Source: Alphaproteobacteria bacterium | GTDB taxonomy: Bacteria; Pseudomonadota; Alphaproteobacteria; Micropepsales; Micropepsaceae | Reading direction: 5' to 3' | Assembly (NCBI GenBank): GCA_947473475.1 | Contig: CANJBZ010000013.1 | Span: forward strand, 27,599 to 91,598 | Length of the DNA: 64,000 bases | Shown: one piece after another, positions 35,374-43,826 of the stretch | Position numbering within the stretch: position 1 is the stretch's first letter | Layout: each line of letters opens with the position of its first letter | Notes under the pieces: generated by a model | What the model was told of the DNA's origin: nothing | Seen by the model: the letters and a program-made list of their open reading frames with translations, nothing else | Database searches by the model: none | Made by a program: the position numbers and the translations under genes

Positions 35374-35808
35374 ATGAACCGATCGTTTTTCAACAGCCCG
35401 TTTTTGTTGGGCTTTGAGCACATCGAAAAGCTGCTTGAGCGGACGCAGAAAGCGGACTCGTATCCCCCGTACAACATTGAGCATACGGCGGAAAACCGGT
35501 TGAAAATCACGCTGGCCGTCGCCGGCTTCCGAGCCGAGGATTTGGCGGTGAGTGTGGAAGACAATCAGCTTGTCATCCGCGGCCGCATCGGCGAAAGCGC
35601 CGATAAAACTTTTCTGCACCGAGGCATAGCGAGCCGCCAGTTCCAACGCAGCTTTGTGCTCGCCGAGGGAATCGATGTTATCGGCGCCGAACTCCGGCAT
35701 GGCCTTCTTACGATCGAATTGGAGCGTCCGCGCCCGCAAAGCGTTGTACGAACGATCCCGATCCGTTCAGCGGAGGTTCACACCGGCAATGCTATCAATC
35801 GAACTTGA
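35374..35808 (+). CDS. Small heat-shock protein (Hsp20/IbpA)
   Basis: A 144-residue cytosolic holdase. It starts MNRSFFNSPFLLGFEHIEKL like IbpA, has an alpha-crystallin domain (YNIEHTAENRLKITLAVAGF, LVIRGRIGE, FLHRGIASRQFQRSFVLAEG) and an IPI-like tail motif (RTIPIRS) for oligomerisation. ATG 35374 has AAGGAGG. The ribosome site lies in the loop of an AAAGCC/GGCTTT hairpin, and a CTTGAT...CCTACATT pair at about 35252 resembles a heat-shock (RpoH) promoter; both are suggestive only. Directly followed by a DUF1150 gene. Confidence 0.9.
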   Translation: MNRSFFNSPFLLGFEHIEKLLERTQKADSYPPYNIEHTAENRLKITLAVAGFRAEDLAVSVEDNQLVIRGRIGESADKTFLHRGIASRQFQRSFVLAEGIDVIGAELRHGLLTIELERPRPQSVVRTIPIRSAEVHTGNAINRT

Positions 35809-35822
35809 ATGAGGAGGCATAG

Positions 35823-36104
35823 ATGAGACACGAAGAAGAACTCTACGATGACGACTCACCAGAAACCGACGAGCTGGAAGGACCGGCCTTCGAAGGCCAC
35901 CGCTTGGCTTACATCAAGCAGATAGCCCTCGACGAAGCAAAAGCCATGGGCCTTGTTATCCCGTCGGAGATCAAGCTTCCCGCCAACGTGAAGCTGTTTG
36001 CCCTGCATGCTGCCGACGGCACCACCTTGGGCATTACGGACAACTGGGCCTCGGCCTACAGCGCCGCCGTGCAGAACAATTTCGTGCCGGTGAGCGTGCA
36101 TTAG
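35823..36104 (+). CDS. DUF1150-family protein
   Basis: A 93-residue acidic protein whose C-terminal half (KLFALHAADGTTLGITDNWA then VQNNFVPVSVH) is the DUF1150 signature. The family is restricted mainly to alphaproteobacteria and usually follows an hsp20 gene, as here (14-bp gap), implying a heat-shock-related but unknown role. The stop codon TAG lies inside a repeat-A element. Confidence 0.88.
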   Translation: MRHEEELYDDDSPETDELEGPAFEGHRLAYIKQIALDEAKAMGLVIPSEIKLPANVKLFALHAADGTTLGITDNWASAYSAAVQNNFVPVSVH

Positions 36105-36150
36105 AGCAAAATCCGACGAAGTGGACGCCGGTTCGTCGTTAGATTGCGCT
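36103..36150 (+). repeat. Repeat family A, copy 3
   Basis: AGAGCAAAATCCGACGAAGT through TTAGATTGCGCT, almost identical to 7537-7584. It supplies the last two bases of the DUF1150 stop codon and abuts the stop of the convergent MFS gene, so it fills the entire intergenic space. Confidence 0.88.
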
Positions 36151-37362
36151 TTATGCTGCGGACGTGCGGGCTCGCGCTTGCGATACGGCAAGCGCGAGAA
36201 ACAGAAGTCCTACAAGAATCGCGCCTCCCGCGATGAACAACGCCGTATTGAAACCCGCCGCGCCGTTGCCAAGATATCCCGCTACCAATGGCCCCGCGAT
36301 TTGGCCAAGTCCAAATCCCGCCGTCAGGACGGCAAACCCCTGTCCCCGTGCGCTTTTCCGGCCAACGGCCAGGATCAACGCCGTAATGGCCATGAACGTG
36401 CCGCCGAAGAAAATTGCCGACAGAAGCGCGGCGGCAGGTGAGTCCGTGAACGCCGGCAACAGTATCCCGGCAAGCTGCATGATGTAGGCAAGGGCTAGCG
36501 CCGCCGGATACCCAATCCGTTCTGCGGCCGCCGACCAGAAGATGCAGCTCGGCAGGCCCGCCAAACCGGCCACCACCCAGGCCCAATCGCCAATGCCCGC
36601 GAGTGCCGGCCGCGACTTGAAGATCGCGACCAGGAACGTGGCCGTGATGGAATATCCAAATCCTTCGCAGGTGTAGTTGATCAGCAGGGGCCACAGCGGC
36701 AGCGGTTGCGGCGTTCGCAACGCCGTGCCGTGCGGCAGCCCCGATAGAACGCGCGCGTCTTTGACGGTGCTCAGAATGAAAGGCGCGGCGAGCGCGCATA
36801 GGAGCCCCGCGCCCATCCAAAACTGCGACCAATTCAAAATGGTGCCGAGCGTGCGCGTCGCCAGACCCGATAGCGCGATGCCGATTCCGACGCCGCCAAA
36901 CAGCCAGCCGGCACGCGCTCCCTGCCCCGCGGGCGCCAGCGCCTCGATGACAATGAGCGCCGCAAACTGAAACGCGAACGCGCTCGCAATTCCGGCAAGG
37001 CCGCGAATCACCAGCCACAGCGGCGCCGATTCGGTCAGCCCCGTTGCGAATGTCGTTGCAATGCTGACCAGCAAAGCGACACGGAACAGCACAAGGCGCA
37101 GCCGGCCTTTCGCTACCAGCGCGGCGAGCAACGTGCCAACGAGATAGCCAACGAAATTGACGGACGCGATTAGCCCGGCCACGTCCGATCCGAAGCCAAC
37201 CTGCGTTTGCATGAGCGGCAGCAACGGCGTGTAGAAGAAGCGCCCGATGCCCATGCAGACCGTGAACGACAGAATGCCGCCTGACAGCAGGCGGCCGCCG
37301 CTGACCAAAGTTCCAGAGGGATCAGAGCGGTTTTCCAGAGCGGAATCGGCGCCGCTCGTCAC
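36151..37362 (-). CDS. YbfB/YjiJ-family MFS transporter
   Basis: A 403-residue, 12-span major facilitator. The N-terminal SFTVCMGIGRFFYTPLLPLM is the diagnostic first helix of the YbfB/YjiJ family. A basic A-loop (KGRLRLVLFR) follows helix 2, and the family's helix-5-like GVGIGIALSGL is present. The substrate is unknown. It lies 30 bp downstream of ptsN on the same strand and could be co-transcribed. The product is an inner-membrane protein. Confidence 0.88.
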   Translation of the reverse strand: MTSGADSALENRSDPSGTLVSGGRLLSGGILSFTVCMGIGRFFYTPLLPLMQTQVGFGSDVAGLIASVNFVGYLVGTLLAALVAKGRLRLVLFRVALLVSIATTFATGLTESAPLWLVIRGLAGIASAFAFQFAALIVIEALAPAGQGARAGWLFGGVGIGIALSGLATRTLGTILNWSQFWMGAGLLCALAAPFILSTVKDARVLSGLPHGTALRTPQPLPLWPLLINYTCEGFGYSITATFLVAIFKSRPALAGIGDWAWVVAGLAGLPSCIFWSAAAERIGYPAALALAYIMQLAGILLPAFTDSPAAALLSAIFFGGTFMAITALILAVGRKSARGQGFAVLTAGFGLGQIAGPLVAGYLGNGAAGFNTALFIAGGAILVGLLFLALAVSQARARTSAA

Positions 37363-37392
37363 GGCACGACCGCGAGGAAAGCGCGATGCGGT

Positions 37393-37857
37393 TTAAGCCG
37401 CTTGCGCAGCCGTGGGCTCCGTCAGCAGCGCAAACAGAGTGGCGGCTTGCGGCGCGGCTCTGAGCTTTTCACAGACAGCCTGATTGCGAAGAAGACGCGA
37501 CACGCGGGCCAGTGCTTTCAGGTGATCGGCGCCGGCGCCTTCGGGCGCCAGCAGCAGGAAAACCAGATCGACCGGCTGATCGTCCATGGAATCGAAATCC
37601 ACGGGATGATCCAGCTGCGCGAACAAACCAGTCATCTTTTCGATGCCTTGAATGCGTCCATGCGGGATGGCGATCCCCTGTCCCATTCCCGTTGAGCCAA
37701 GCTTTTCGCGTTCGACGAGCGTTTCGAATATCCGCCGTTCCGAAAGCCGGGTGATGAGTGCCGCTTTATGCGCCATCTCCTGGAGCACCTGCTTCTTGGT
37801 CGTCGCCTTCACATGCGCAAGCACGGCATCGGGCGAAAGCAAATCGGCGATTTCCAT
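37393..37857 (-). CDS. ptsN: PTS IIA-Ntr nitrogen regulatory protein
   Basis: A 154-residue EIIA(Ntr) of the regulatory nitrogen phosphotransferase branch. The phosphorylated histidine lies in GQGIAIPHGRIQGI, with the surrounding SRRIFETLVEREKLGSTGMG-type region and FLLLAPEGAGADHLKALARVSRLLR. It controls K+ transport, (p)ppGpp and nitrogen metabolism in other proteobacteria. It lies in the standard rpoN-hpf-ptsN order, 15 bp after the hpf frame. Confidence 0.95.
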   Translation of the reverse strand: MEIADLLSPDAVLAHVKATTKKQVLQEMAHKAALITRLSERRIFETLVEREKLGSTGMGQGIAIPHGRIQGIEKMTGLFAQLDHPVDFDSMDDQPVDLVFLLLAPEGAGADHLKALARVSRLLRNQAVCEKLRAAPQAATLFALLTEPTAAQAA

Positions 37858-37872
37858 GATGTCCTGTCGTGT

Positions 37873-38118
37873 CTATGCCGGTCCGGCGGAGATATACCCG
37901 CCGCGGCCCTGATGTGTCTTCAACTGCCGCATATAACGGCGAATATGCGATTCTGGACCACGGGCGCGGGCGCAAATGGATTCATGGGCGTCCGATTGCG
38001 TGGAAGCGAACTGCATAGCGCCAAATCCGAGACGTTCCTTCATGAAGCCTCGACGAACATGTTGCGGCAAGGCCTCGCCAATTTCGATCTGCTTTCCAGC
38101 AATACGAATCTGCATCAT
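37873..38118 (-). pseudogene. Shortened hpf/raiA-like gene
   Basis: The frame begins MMQIRIAGKQIEIGEALPQH, the exact N-terminal pattern of ribosome hibernation-promoting factor. It later shows HIRRYMRQLKTH, matching the end of the HPF N-domain (LRRYKRRLKDH). The central 25-30 residues (KYF..A.V.FS region) and the whole ribosome-dimerising C-terminal domain are absent, giving 81 instead of about 190 residues. It sits at the correct rpoN-hpf-ptsN position. It is either a decaying gene or a minimised form; I favour decay. Confidence 0.6.
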
Positions 38119-38206
38119 GTCTTATTTCCAGACTTCGGCTTCCAGCCGCCCGCGAAGCCCGCGTGTCCGAAAAAGGCGCGGAACATAGGTCCGGGTCCTA
38201 TCTCTG

Positions 38207-39721
38207 TCAACCGGCGTCGGCTGTTTCCAACTGGCGCAGGCGGCGCCTTTCAACCGACGAGGGAATCCGCAGAGCTTCCCGGTATTTTGCCACCGTGCGC
38301 CGTGCAATATCGATTCCCTCCTTTCCCAAAATGGTCACGATCCGGTCATCGGACAAGACGTCGTTGTCTTCTTTGGCGATGAGTTCCCGGATTCTGTCAC
38401 GAACGGATTCGGCGGAATGGGCTTCGCCGCCGTTCATCGCCTGAATAGCCGACGTGAAGAAGTATTTCAGTTCAAAGACACCGCGCGGTGTCGCCATATA
38501 TTTGTTCGAAGTCACGCGTGAGACTGTCGATTCGTGCATGCCGATGGCGTCCGCGATCAGGCGCAGATTGAGCGGCCGCAAATGACGAACGCCATGCGTG
38601 AGGAAGGCATCCTGCTGCCGCACGATTTCACTGGCGACCTTGACGATGGTGCGCGCTCTCTGGTCGAGGCTTTTCACCAGCCAATTTGCGTTGTTCAGGC
38701 AATCCGTGAGGTAGACCTTATCCTCGCGCGAACGCGCCGTGCGGTTCACATCGGCGTAGTAGCGCGCGTTTACCAAAACACGCGGCAGCGTGTCGGAATT
38801 GAGTTCCACATGCCACGAGCCGTCCGCGCCTTCGCGAACGTACACATCCGGCACCACCGGCTGCACCGGCTCCGAGCCGTACACCAAGCCCGGTTTGGGA
38901 TTGAGCGTACGGATCTCGGCGATCATGTCGCCGATATCGGACGCATCGAGTTCGCACAGCGCGCAAAGCGCGGCGGTGTCCCGCTTGGCCACAAGGTCGA
39001 GACGCGTCAGCATCGTCTTCATCGCGGGGTCGAGCCGGTCGCGCTCTTTGAGCTGGAGGGCAAGACATTCCACCAGATCGCGCGCAAACACACCCGGCGG
39101 ATCGAAGCCCTGGAGGATCGCAAGCGTGCCTTCGACATCTTCGCGCGTGGCGCCCAGCCGCTCCGCGACCTCCTGAAGGTCGACACGAAGATAGCCGCTT
39201 TCGTCCACCGCTTCGATGAGCACTTCGGCGATGAAACGCTGGTGCGGAAGCAGCGCCGCAATCGCAACCTGCGATTCGAGATGGCTCTTGAGCGTGGTTT
39301 CGGCGGTGAGGCGGCTCTCGAAATCTTCGTCGCCTTCCGACCCGCCCGGACCTAAGCGAGACCAATCGGAAGCGGGCGCATCCGTGGCGTTGTTGACCTG
39401 TTTTTCGACGCGGGTTTCATCCGTGTAGAGATCGTCATGGCCGGCGTCCAGATCCGCTGTCGTGCCGAAATCTTCCTTGACAAGAGCCTGATCCAGCGGC
39501 GCGCTGTCCGTGGCGTCTGCTACAGGCGCTTCGTCGCGCCCATACTCGGGCTCGGCGTTCTGGTCGTCGCGTTCGAGCAACAGATTCTTTTCGACTTCGG
39601 TCTCGACGTAATCGGCAAGCTCCAAATTGGAGAGCTGCAGCAGCTTGATGGCCTGCTGCAACTGCGGCGTCATGACCAGGGATTGCCCCTGCTTCAGCTC
39701 GAGCCGTTGCGTCAACGCCAT
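38207..39721 (-). CDS. rpoN: RNA polymerase sigma-54 factor
   Basis: A 504-residue sigma-54. The N-terminal activator-interacting region is glutamine/leucine-rich (LELKQGQSLVMTPQLQQAIK), followed by an acidic linker, the core-binding domain, the HTH, and the C-terminal RpoN box in ARRTVAKYREAL, all complete. It directs transcription from -24/-12 promoters with enhancer-binding activators. It lies between lptB upstream (27-bp gap) and hpf/ptsN downstream, the usual alphaproteobacterial neighbourhood. Confidence 0.97.
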   Translation of the reverse strand: MALTQRLELKQGQSLVMTPQLQQAIKLLQLSNLELADYVETEVEKNLLLERDDQNAEPEYGRDEAPVADATDSAPLDQALVKEDFGTTADLDAGHDDLYTDETRVEKQVNNATDAPASDWSRLGPGGSEGDEDFESRLTAETTLKSHLESQVAIAALLPHQRFIAEVLIEAVDESGYLRVDLQEVAERLGATREDVEGTLAILQGFDPPGVFARDLVECLALQLKERDRLDPAMKTMLTRLDLVAKRDTAALCALCELDASDIGDMIAEIRTLNPKPGLVYGSEPVQPVVPDVYVREGADGSWHVELNSDTLPRVLVNARYYADVNRTARSREDKVYLTDCLNNANWLVKSLDQRARTIVKVASEIVRQQDAFLTHGVRHLRPLNLRLIADAIGMHESTVSRVTSNKYMATPRGVFELKYFFTSAIQAMNGGEAHSAESVRDRIRELIAKEDNDVLSDDRIVTILGKEGIDIARRTVAKYREALRIPSSVERRRLRQLETADAG

Positions 39722-39748
39722 GGAATTACCGCCGCCCCCGCCCCGCCG

Positions 39749-40543
39749 CTACAACGAGAATCGCTCGCCGAGATAGACCCGGCGAACGTCCTTATCGCCC
39801 ACGATGTCGCCCGGCGTGCCTTCCATAAGCACTTGGCCCTCGTGGATGATGTAGGCGCGGTCGATGATCTCGAGCGCCTCCCGGACGTTGTGATCGGTGA
39901 TAAGCACGCCGATGCCGCGATCCTTCAGATGACGCACCAACTCGCGAATGTCGTTGATGGCGATGGGATCGATGCCGGCGAAGGGCTCGTCGAGAAGGAT
40001 GTAGGCCGGATGAGTCGCCAGCGCGCGCGCTATTTCAACACGCCGCCTTTCGCCGCCGGAAAGTGTGATGGCCGGCGTATGCGCCACATGCGTGATCGAA
40101 AATTCCGCGAGCAGGCTGTCGACCAGGGCGGCGCAATGCGCCGAATCCGGCTCGACCAGTTCGGCGGCGGCGCGGATGTTTTCCTCGGCGGTCAGCCCAC
40201 GGAAGATGGAGGCTTCCTGGGGAAGGTACCCAATGCCGAGCCGCGCACGGCGATACATCGGCAGGCGTGTGATATCGTGGCCGTCCAGCGTGATCGTGCC
40301 GTAATCGGGCCGGATCAGGCCGGTGATCAGGTAAAAGATCGTGGTTTTGCCCGCGCCGTTGGGCCCAAGCAGGCCAACCACTTCGCCGCGTTGCAGCGTC
40401 AGGCTCACCCCGCGCACGACGGGACGCTTCTTAAAACTTTTGCCGATGCGCGTGACGGCGAGGCCCTGAAATCCTTCGATCAGTCTCGGGGTGGGACGTT
40501 CCGAAGCGTCGCGCAACTCAAAAGGAGGGGTTGGTTCGTGCAT
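39749..40543 (-). CDS. lptB: LptB, LPS-transport ABC ATPase
   Basis: A 264-residue cytoplasmic ATPase of the LptBFG complex that extracts LPS from the inner membrane. Walker A is GPNGAGKTT, the ABC signature LSGGERRRVEIARAL, and Walker B YILLDEPFAGIDP, the LptB-specific form. The N-terminal 30 residues (MHEPTPPFELRDASERPTPR) extend beyond E. coli LptB and are common in alphaproteobacteria. It follows lptA by 41 bp; lptF and lptG are not in the window. Confidence 0.96.
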   Translation of the reverse strand: MHEPTPPFELRDASERPTPRLIEGFQGLAVTRIGKSFKKRPVVRGVSLTLQRGEVVGLLGPNGAGKTTIFYLITGLIRPDYGTITLDGHDITRLPMYRRARLGIGYLPQEASIFRGLTAEENIRAAAELVEPDSAHCAALVDSLLAEFSITHVAHTPAITLSGGERRRVEIARALATHPAYILLDEPFAGIDPIAINDIRELVRHLKDRGIGVLITDHNVREALEIIDRAYIIHEGQVLMEGTPGDIVGDKDVRRVYLGERFSL

Positions 40544-40584
40544 GGCCTGAATTTTGCTTTGGTCTGCTTAAAATAAAATGAAGT

Positions 40585-41169
40585 TTAGGGTTTTGGCGCT
40601 GCCGCGGGGCCGCCATTGGCCGGCGCCGGCGCCCTCTGCGCAGGGACAAAAAGCGCCTGCACGCGCCCGGGCGGCTGCGCGGGCTGACCGGCAATCTGCG
40701 GTTCCGCACCGGCGGTCAGGCGCGCGATGCCCGTCGCCATGGCGACTTCGAGAGTCGAGCCGCGCATGACATTCTGTTCCTTGGTGAGAACAACATGGCC
40801 ATTAAGCCGGAGAATTTTCGTCGGGACGTCGTAGACGCCCATATCGCCGACCGCTTGTCCCGAGGGCGAGTCGACGACCACGTGTCCCGTCGCTTCCATC
40901 TTCGATGCCTGTCCGCCCGGCGCGGTGACTTTCACCTGATCGGCATGCAGCCGCACGCTGCCTTGCGTAATGATCACGTTGCCGCTGTAGGTTCCGGTTT
41001 CGCCGTTGAGATCGGCAAGAAAAGAATCCGCGTTCACCGCGATGGGTTGATTGGAATCGACCCCCATCCCGGCATTGTTGCGTCGCGCGGGCGCGGGCGC
41101 CGCGGAAGCCAGCTCCGCGAGCATCGGCGCGACGCACAGTACGGAAACCAGCGCGAGCATTCGTTTCAT
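40585..41169 (-). CDS. lptA: LptA, periplasmic LPS-bridge protein
   Basis: A 194-residue exported beta-jellyroll (OstA-like) protein that carries LPS through the periplasm. A signal peptide (MKRMLALVSVLCVAPMLAEL, ASAAP cleavage) precedes the OstA strand pattern (PIAVNADSFLADLNGETGTY, VIITQGSVRLHADQVKV, GHVVLTKEQNVMRGSTLEV). The C-terminus is a Pro/Ala/Gln-rich tail (about residues 160-194) not seen in E. coli. The start overlaps the lptC stop by 1 nt (TAATG). Confidence 0.93.
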   Translation of the reverse strand: MKRMLALVSVLCVAPMLAELASAAPAPARRNNAGMGVDSNQPIAVNADSFLADLNGETGTYSGNVIITQGSVRLHADQVKVTAPGGQASKMEATGHVVVDSPSGQAVGDMGVYDVPTKILRLNGHVVLTKEQNVMRGSTLEVAMATGIARLTAGAEPQIAGQPAQPPGRVQALFVPAQRAPAPANGGPAAAPKP

Positions 41170-41876
41170 TACTCAGTCCCTCTTATCGCAGGCGAACGGC
41201 CCCTGTTTATGACCATCCGCACATTGCCGTCGAATTTGAGCTGCTTGGTGTCGCGGTTCAGGGCGAATCGATCCGCCGTGATGTGGCCCATGCTGCCCTC
41301 GGCCTCAATCCCATGCTCGCCGTGCACAGTACCGGCTTTCAGGTCGGCCACCGCCGATTGTGTCCTGGCGTCGTAGCCATCCTGCGAGACGATGCGCATG
41401 CCACCGGACACTTGCAGAATATGCGTCTTGGTATCAACAATGCCCTGGCCAGCGGAAACATGCAGCGCAGTGCCGTCCTTTAAGCTGATGTCGGCGCCGA
41501 CTTCTTCCAGCCGCACGCGATCCGAGCCGCGCCCTTCCTGTGTCGCGCGCAAAGCGGTGATGACAAAGGGCAGCCCGTCATTGTCCACGCCCGTCAGACG
41601 CGGCTTGATCATGGCCAGATCGCCTTCGACGCGCCCGAGCCTTTCGAACGTCATGGCCATACGCCCGATATCGCGGGGCTGCAGCGCGTAAACCAGCACG
41701 GCGACCGCGATGGCGAGCGCGGCCATGGGCAGCGCGCCCTTCATGAACTTTACGAAGACGCTGTAGCGGCGCGCGCTTAGGAGGGTTGCGCGCGGGCTGA
41801 TACGCCACTCGCGCGTGCGATAAGATGGACGCAATCCGGCCTTGGGCTTGGGACGCTCGCTGCCGGCCGCTGCCAT
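41169..41876 (-). CDS. lptC: LptC, inner-membrane LPS-transport protein
   Basis: A 235-residue bitopic protein: cytoplasmic basic N-terminus, one membrane span (about residues 52-71, MAALAIAVAVLVYAL), and a periplasmic OstA-like domain (MIKPRLTGVDNDGLPFVITA, VDTKTHILQVSGGMRI, RFALNRDTKQLKFDGNVRMV) that accepts LPS from LptBFG and passes it to LptA. ATG 41876 overlaps the kdsD stop (TGATG) and is preferred to the earlier 41900 frame. Confidence 0.92.
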   Translation of the reverse strand: MAAAGSERPKPKAGLRPSYRTREWRISPRATLLSARRYSVFVKFMKGALPMAALAIAVAVLVYALQPRDIGRMAMTFERLGRVEGDLAMIKPRLTGVDNDGLPFVITALRATQEGRGSDRVRLEEVGADISLKDGTALHVSAGQGIVDTKTHILQVSGGMRIVSQDGYDARTQSAVADLKAGTVHGEHGIEAEGSMGHITADRFALNRDTKQLKFDGNVRMVINRGRSPAIRGTE

Positions 41877-42889
41877 CAGTGCAAACCCGCCCGCAAGCAA
41901 TCGTGGACATGCAGAATACCAAGGGGTTTGGCCGGCTTCTCTTCGGGATCGACCACAAAGAGACAGGTCACCTTGGGCAAAGAATTGTTCATATAGGCGA
42001 GCGCTTCGGCGGCCAGCACTTTTGGCGCTATGGTTTTCGGGTTCGCCGTCATGATGTCGCGCGCCCTGCGCTCGGTCAGTCCAGGATCCATGTGCCGGCG
42101 CAAGTCGCCGTCCGTTATGATCCCTGCAAGCCCGCCATCTTTTTCCACCACACCGGCAACACCAAAGCCGCCCGCCGTCATGGTGATGAGCACATCGCGC
42201 ATCACTGTGTCGGGGCTCACCAATGGCAGAGAATCGCCGGAATGCATCAAATCCGATACGCGCACGAGCGCCCGGCCCAACGCGCCGCCCGGATGCAGCT
42301 CACGATATTGGTCGGCGGAGAATCCCTTGCGCTCCATGAGGGCGACCGCAAGCGCGTCCCCCAGCACCAGCGTCAGCGTTGTGGATGTCGTCGGCGCCAT
42401 TCCGATGGAACAGGCCTCCTGAGCCTTCGGCAGGACAAGCGCCACATCCGCCGCCATCAACAGCGCCGAAGCCGGATTGCTGGCGATGCCGATCAGCGGA
42501 ATGCCGAAGCGCTTGGCATAGGTGATGAGGTCGGCGAGTTCCTTGGTGTCCCCCGAATTGGACAGCATGATCAGCGCGTCGGACGAGGTGAGTATGCCCA
42601 TGTCGCCATGACTGGCTTCGGCGGGATGCACGAACTGGGCGGGCGTCCCCGTCGAGGATAGCGTGGCGGCAATCTTGCGGCCGATATGCCCGCTCTTGCC
42701 CATACCGCTGACCACCACCCGGCCGCGCACCCCAGCCAGAAGATCGAGCGCCCGGCTGAATGAGCCATCCAGCCCCGCCGAAAGGGAGGCCAGCGCCTCC
42801 CGGGCGAGGCGAATCACCCGGCCCGCGGCCCTGAGGTCGGCGTCCTCATGGCTGCTTTGAGGCAAACCCTCGATTTTTGGCATAGGCAT
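41876..42889 (-). CDS. kdsD: Arabinose-5-phosphate isomerase (KdsD/KpsF)
   Basis: A 337-residue enzyme converting ribulose-5-P to arabinose-5-P, the first step to Kdo for LPS. The SIS domain (RVVVSGMGKSGHIGRKIAAT, HPAEASHGDMGIL, LSNSGDTKEL) is followed by two CBS domains (SLPLVSPDTVMRDVLI; KTIAPKVLAAEALAYM). I use the ATG at 42889, since upstream codons are not conserved; neither start has a clear ribosome site. It is translationally coupled to lptC, uniting Kdo supply with LPS export. Confidence 0.94.
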   Translation of the reverse strand: MPMPKIEGLPQSSHEDADLRAAGRVIRLAREALASLSAGLDGSFSRALDLLAGVRGRVVVSGMGKSGHIGRKIAATLSSTGTPAQFVHPAEASHGDMGILTSSDALIMLSNSGDTKELADLITYAKRFGIPLIGIASNPASALLMAADVALVLPKAQEACSIGMAPTTSTTLTLVLGDALAVALMERKGFSADQYRELHPGGALGRALVRVSDLMHSGDSLPLVSPDTVMRDVLITMTAGGFGVAGVVEKDGGLAGIITDGDLRRHMDPGLTERRARDIMTANPKTIAPKVLAAEALAYMNNSLPKVTCLFVVDPEEKPAKPLGILHVHDCLRAGLH

Positions 42890-43085
42890 TGGCGGCACAC
42901 CGGTGTTGTGGTTCTGGCCGCTTCCGCCCCGGGGGCCGCCTCTTACCGTCCCCAAGCGAAAATCATGCCAAGTCTTATGAGAGTATGAGGACCCGGCCCC
43001 GGCCGATCAAGACCGCAGGTGCACAAAAACAAGGCGTTTTGGCAATAGCCTCGAAAACAAAGGGGGTTAGGGACGGGGCACGGCT

Positions 43086-43697
43086 CTAATGCGCGAAAAT
43101 GTCGCCCTCGTTCCAGCCTGCCAGATCCAGCTCCGCGCGGGCGGGCAGGAAATCGAAGCAGGCCTGCGCCAATCCCATACGGCCCTCCCGGATCAGCATG
43201 GCATCCAGCCCATCCTTCAGGCGGTGGAGAAAGGCCACGTCATTGGCGGCATAGGCGAGCTGTTGCTCGGTTAGGTTTTCGGCGCCCCAGTCGGAACTTT
43301 GCTGCTGCTTGGACAGGTCCACGTCGAGCAGCTCTTTGACGAGATCCTTCAGCCCGTGCCTGTCGGTGTAGGTCCGGGCAAGCTTGGAAGCCGTGCGGGT
43401 GCAGTAGACCGGGCCGGCCAGAACGCCCAGATAACGGCGGATCGTGGTCAGGTCGAACCGCGCGAAGTGGTAGAGCTTCAGCACGTTCCGATCGCCAAGC
43501 ACGCGCTTCAGATTGGGCGCGGCATATTCATCCCGGCGGAACTGCACGAGATGCGCGCTGCCATCGCCCGCGGAGAGCTGCACCAGGCACAGCCGGTCAC
43601 GGACCGGATTGAGCCCAAGCGTTTCGGTATCGACAGCGATCTTGTCCCCGAGATTGAGATCGCCGGGCAGATCGCCTTTATGGAGCCGAATTTTCAA
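43086..43697 (-). CDS. rnd: Ribonuclease D-like 3'-5' exonuclease
   Basis: A 203-residue DEDDy exonuclease domain: Exo I D23-x-E25 in KIAVDTETLGL, Exo II in YHFARFDLTTI, and Exo III Y...D in LAYAANDVAFLH. It lacks the HRDC domains of E. coli RNase D, as do many alphaproteobacterial homologues adjacent to kdsD. It starts at TTG 43697, since no ATG or GTG is available near the conserved N-terminus. It likely trims 3' ends of tRNA precursors. Confidence 0.88.
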   Translation of the reverse strand: MKIRLHKGDLPGDLNLGDKIAVDTETLGLNPVRDRLCLVQLSAGDGSAHLVQFRRDEYAAPNLKRVLGDRNVLKLYHFARFDLTTIRRYLGVLAGPVYCTRTASKLARTYTDRHGLKDLVKELLDVDLSKQQQSSDWGAENLTEQQLAYAANDVAFLHRLKDGLDAMLIREGRMGLAQACFDFLPARAELDLAGWNEGDIFAH

Positions 43698-43826
43698 TGT
43701 GCCAGCTTTCCCAGACTTTTGTTTTCCAAACTTAGTCCGGCTGCTTAGCAGCCCCAGCCCCCTTCTATCAAATCAGGCGAATTGGTTCCTCGATCCGGTA
43801 GGCTCGCAGGTATCGGTCTGCCGCGG

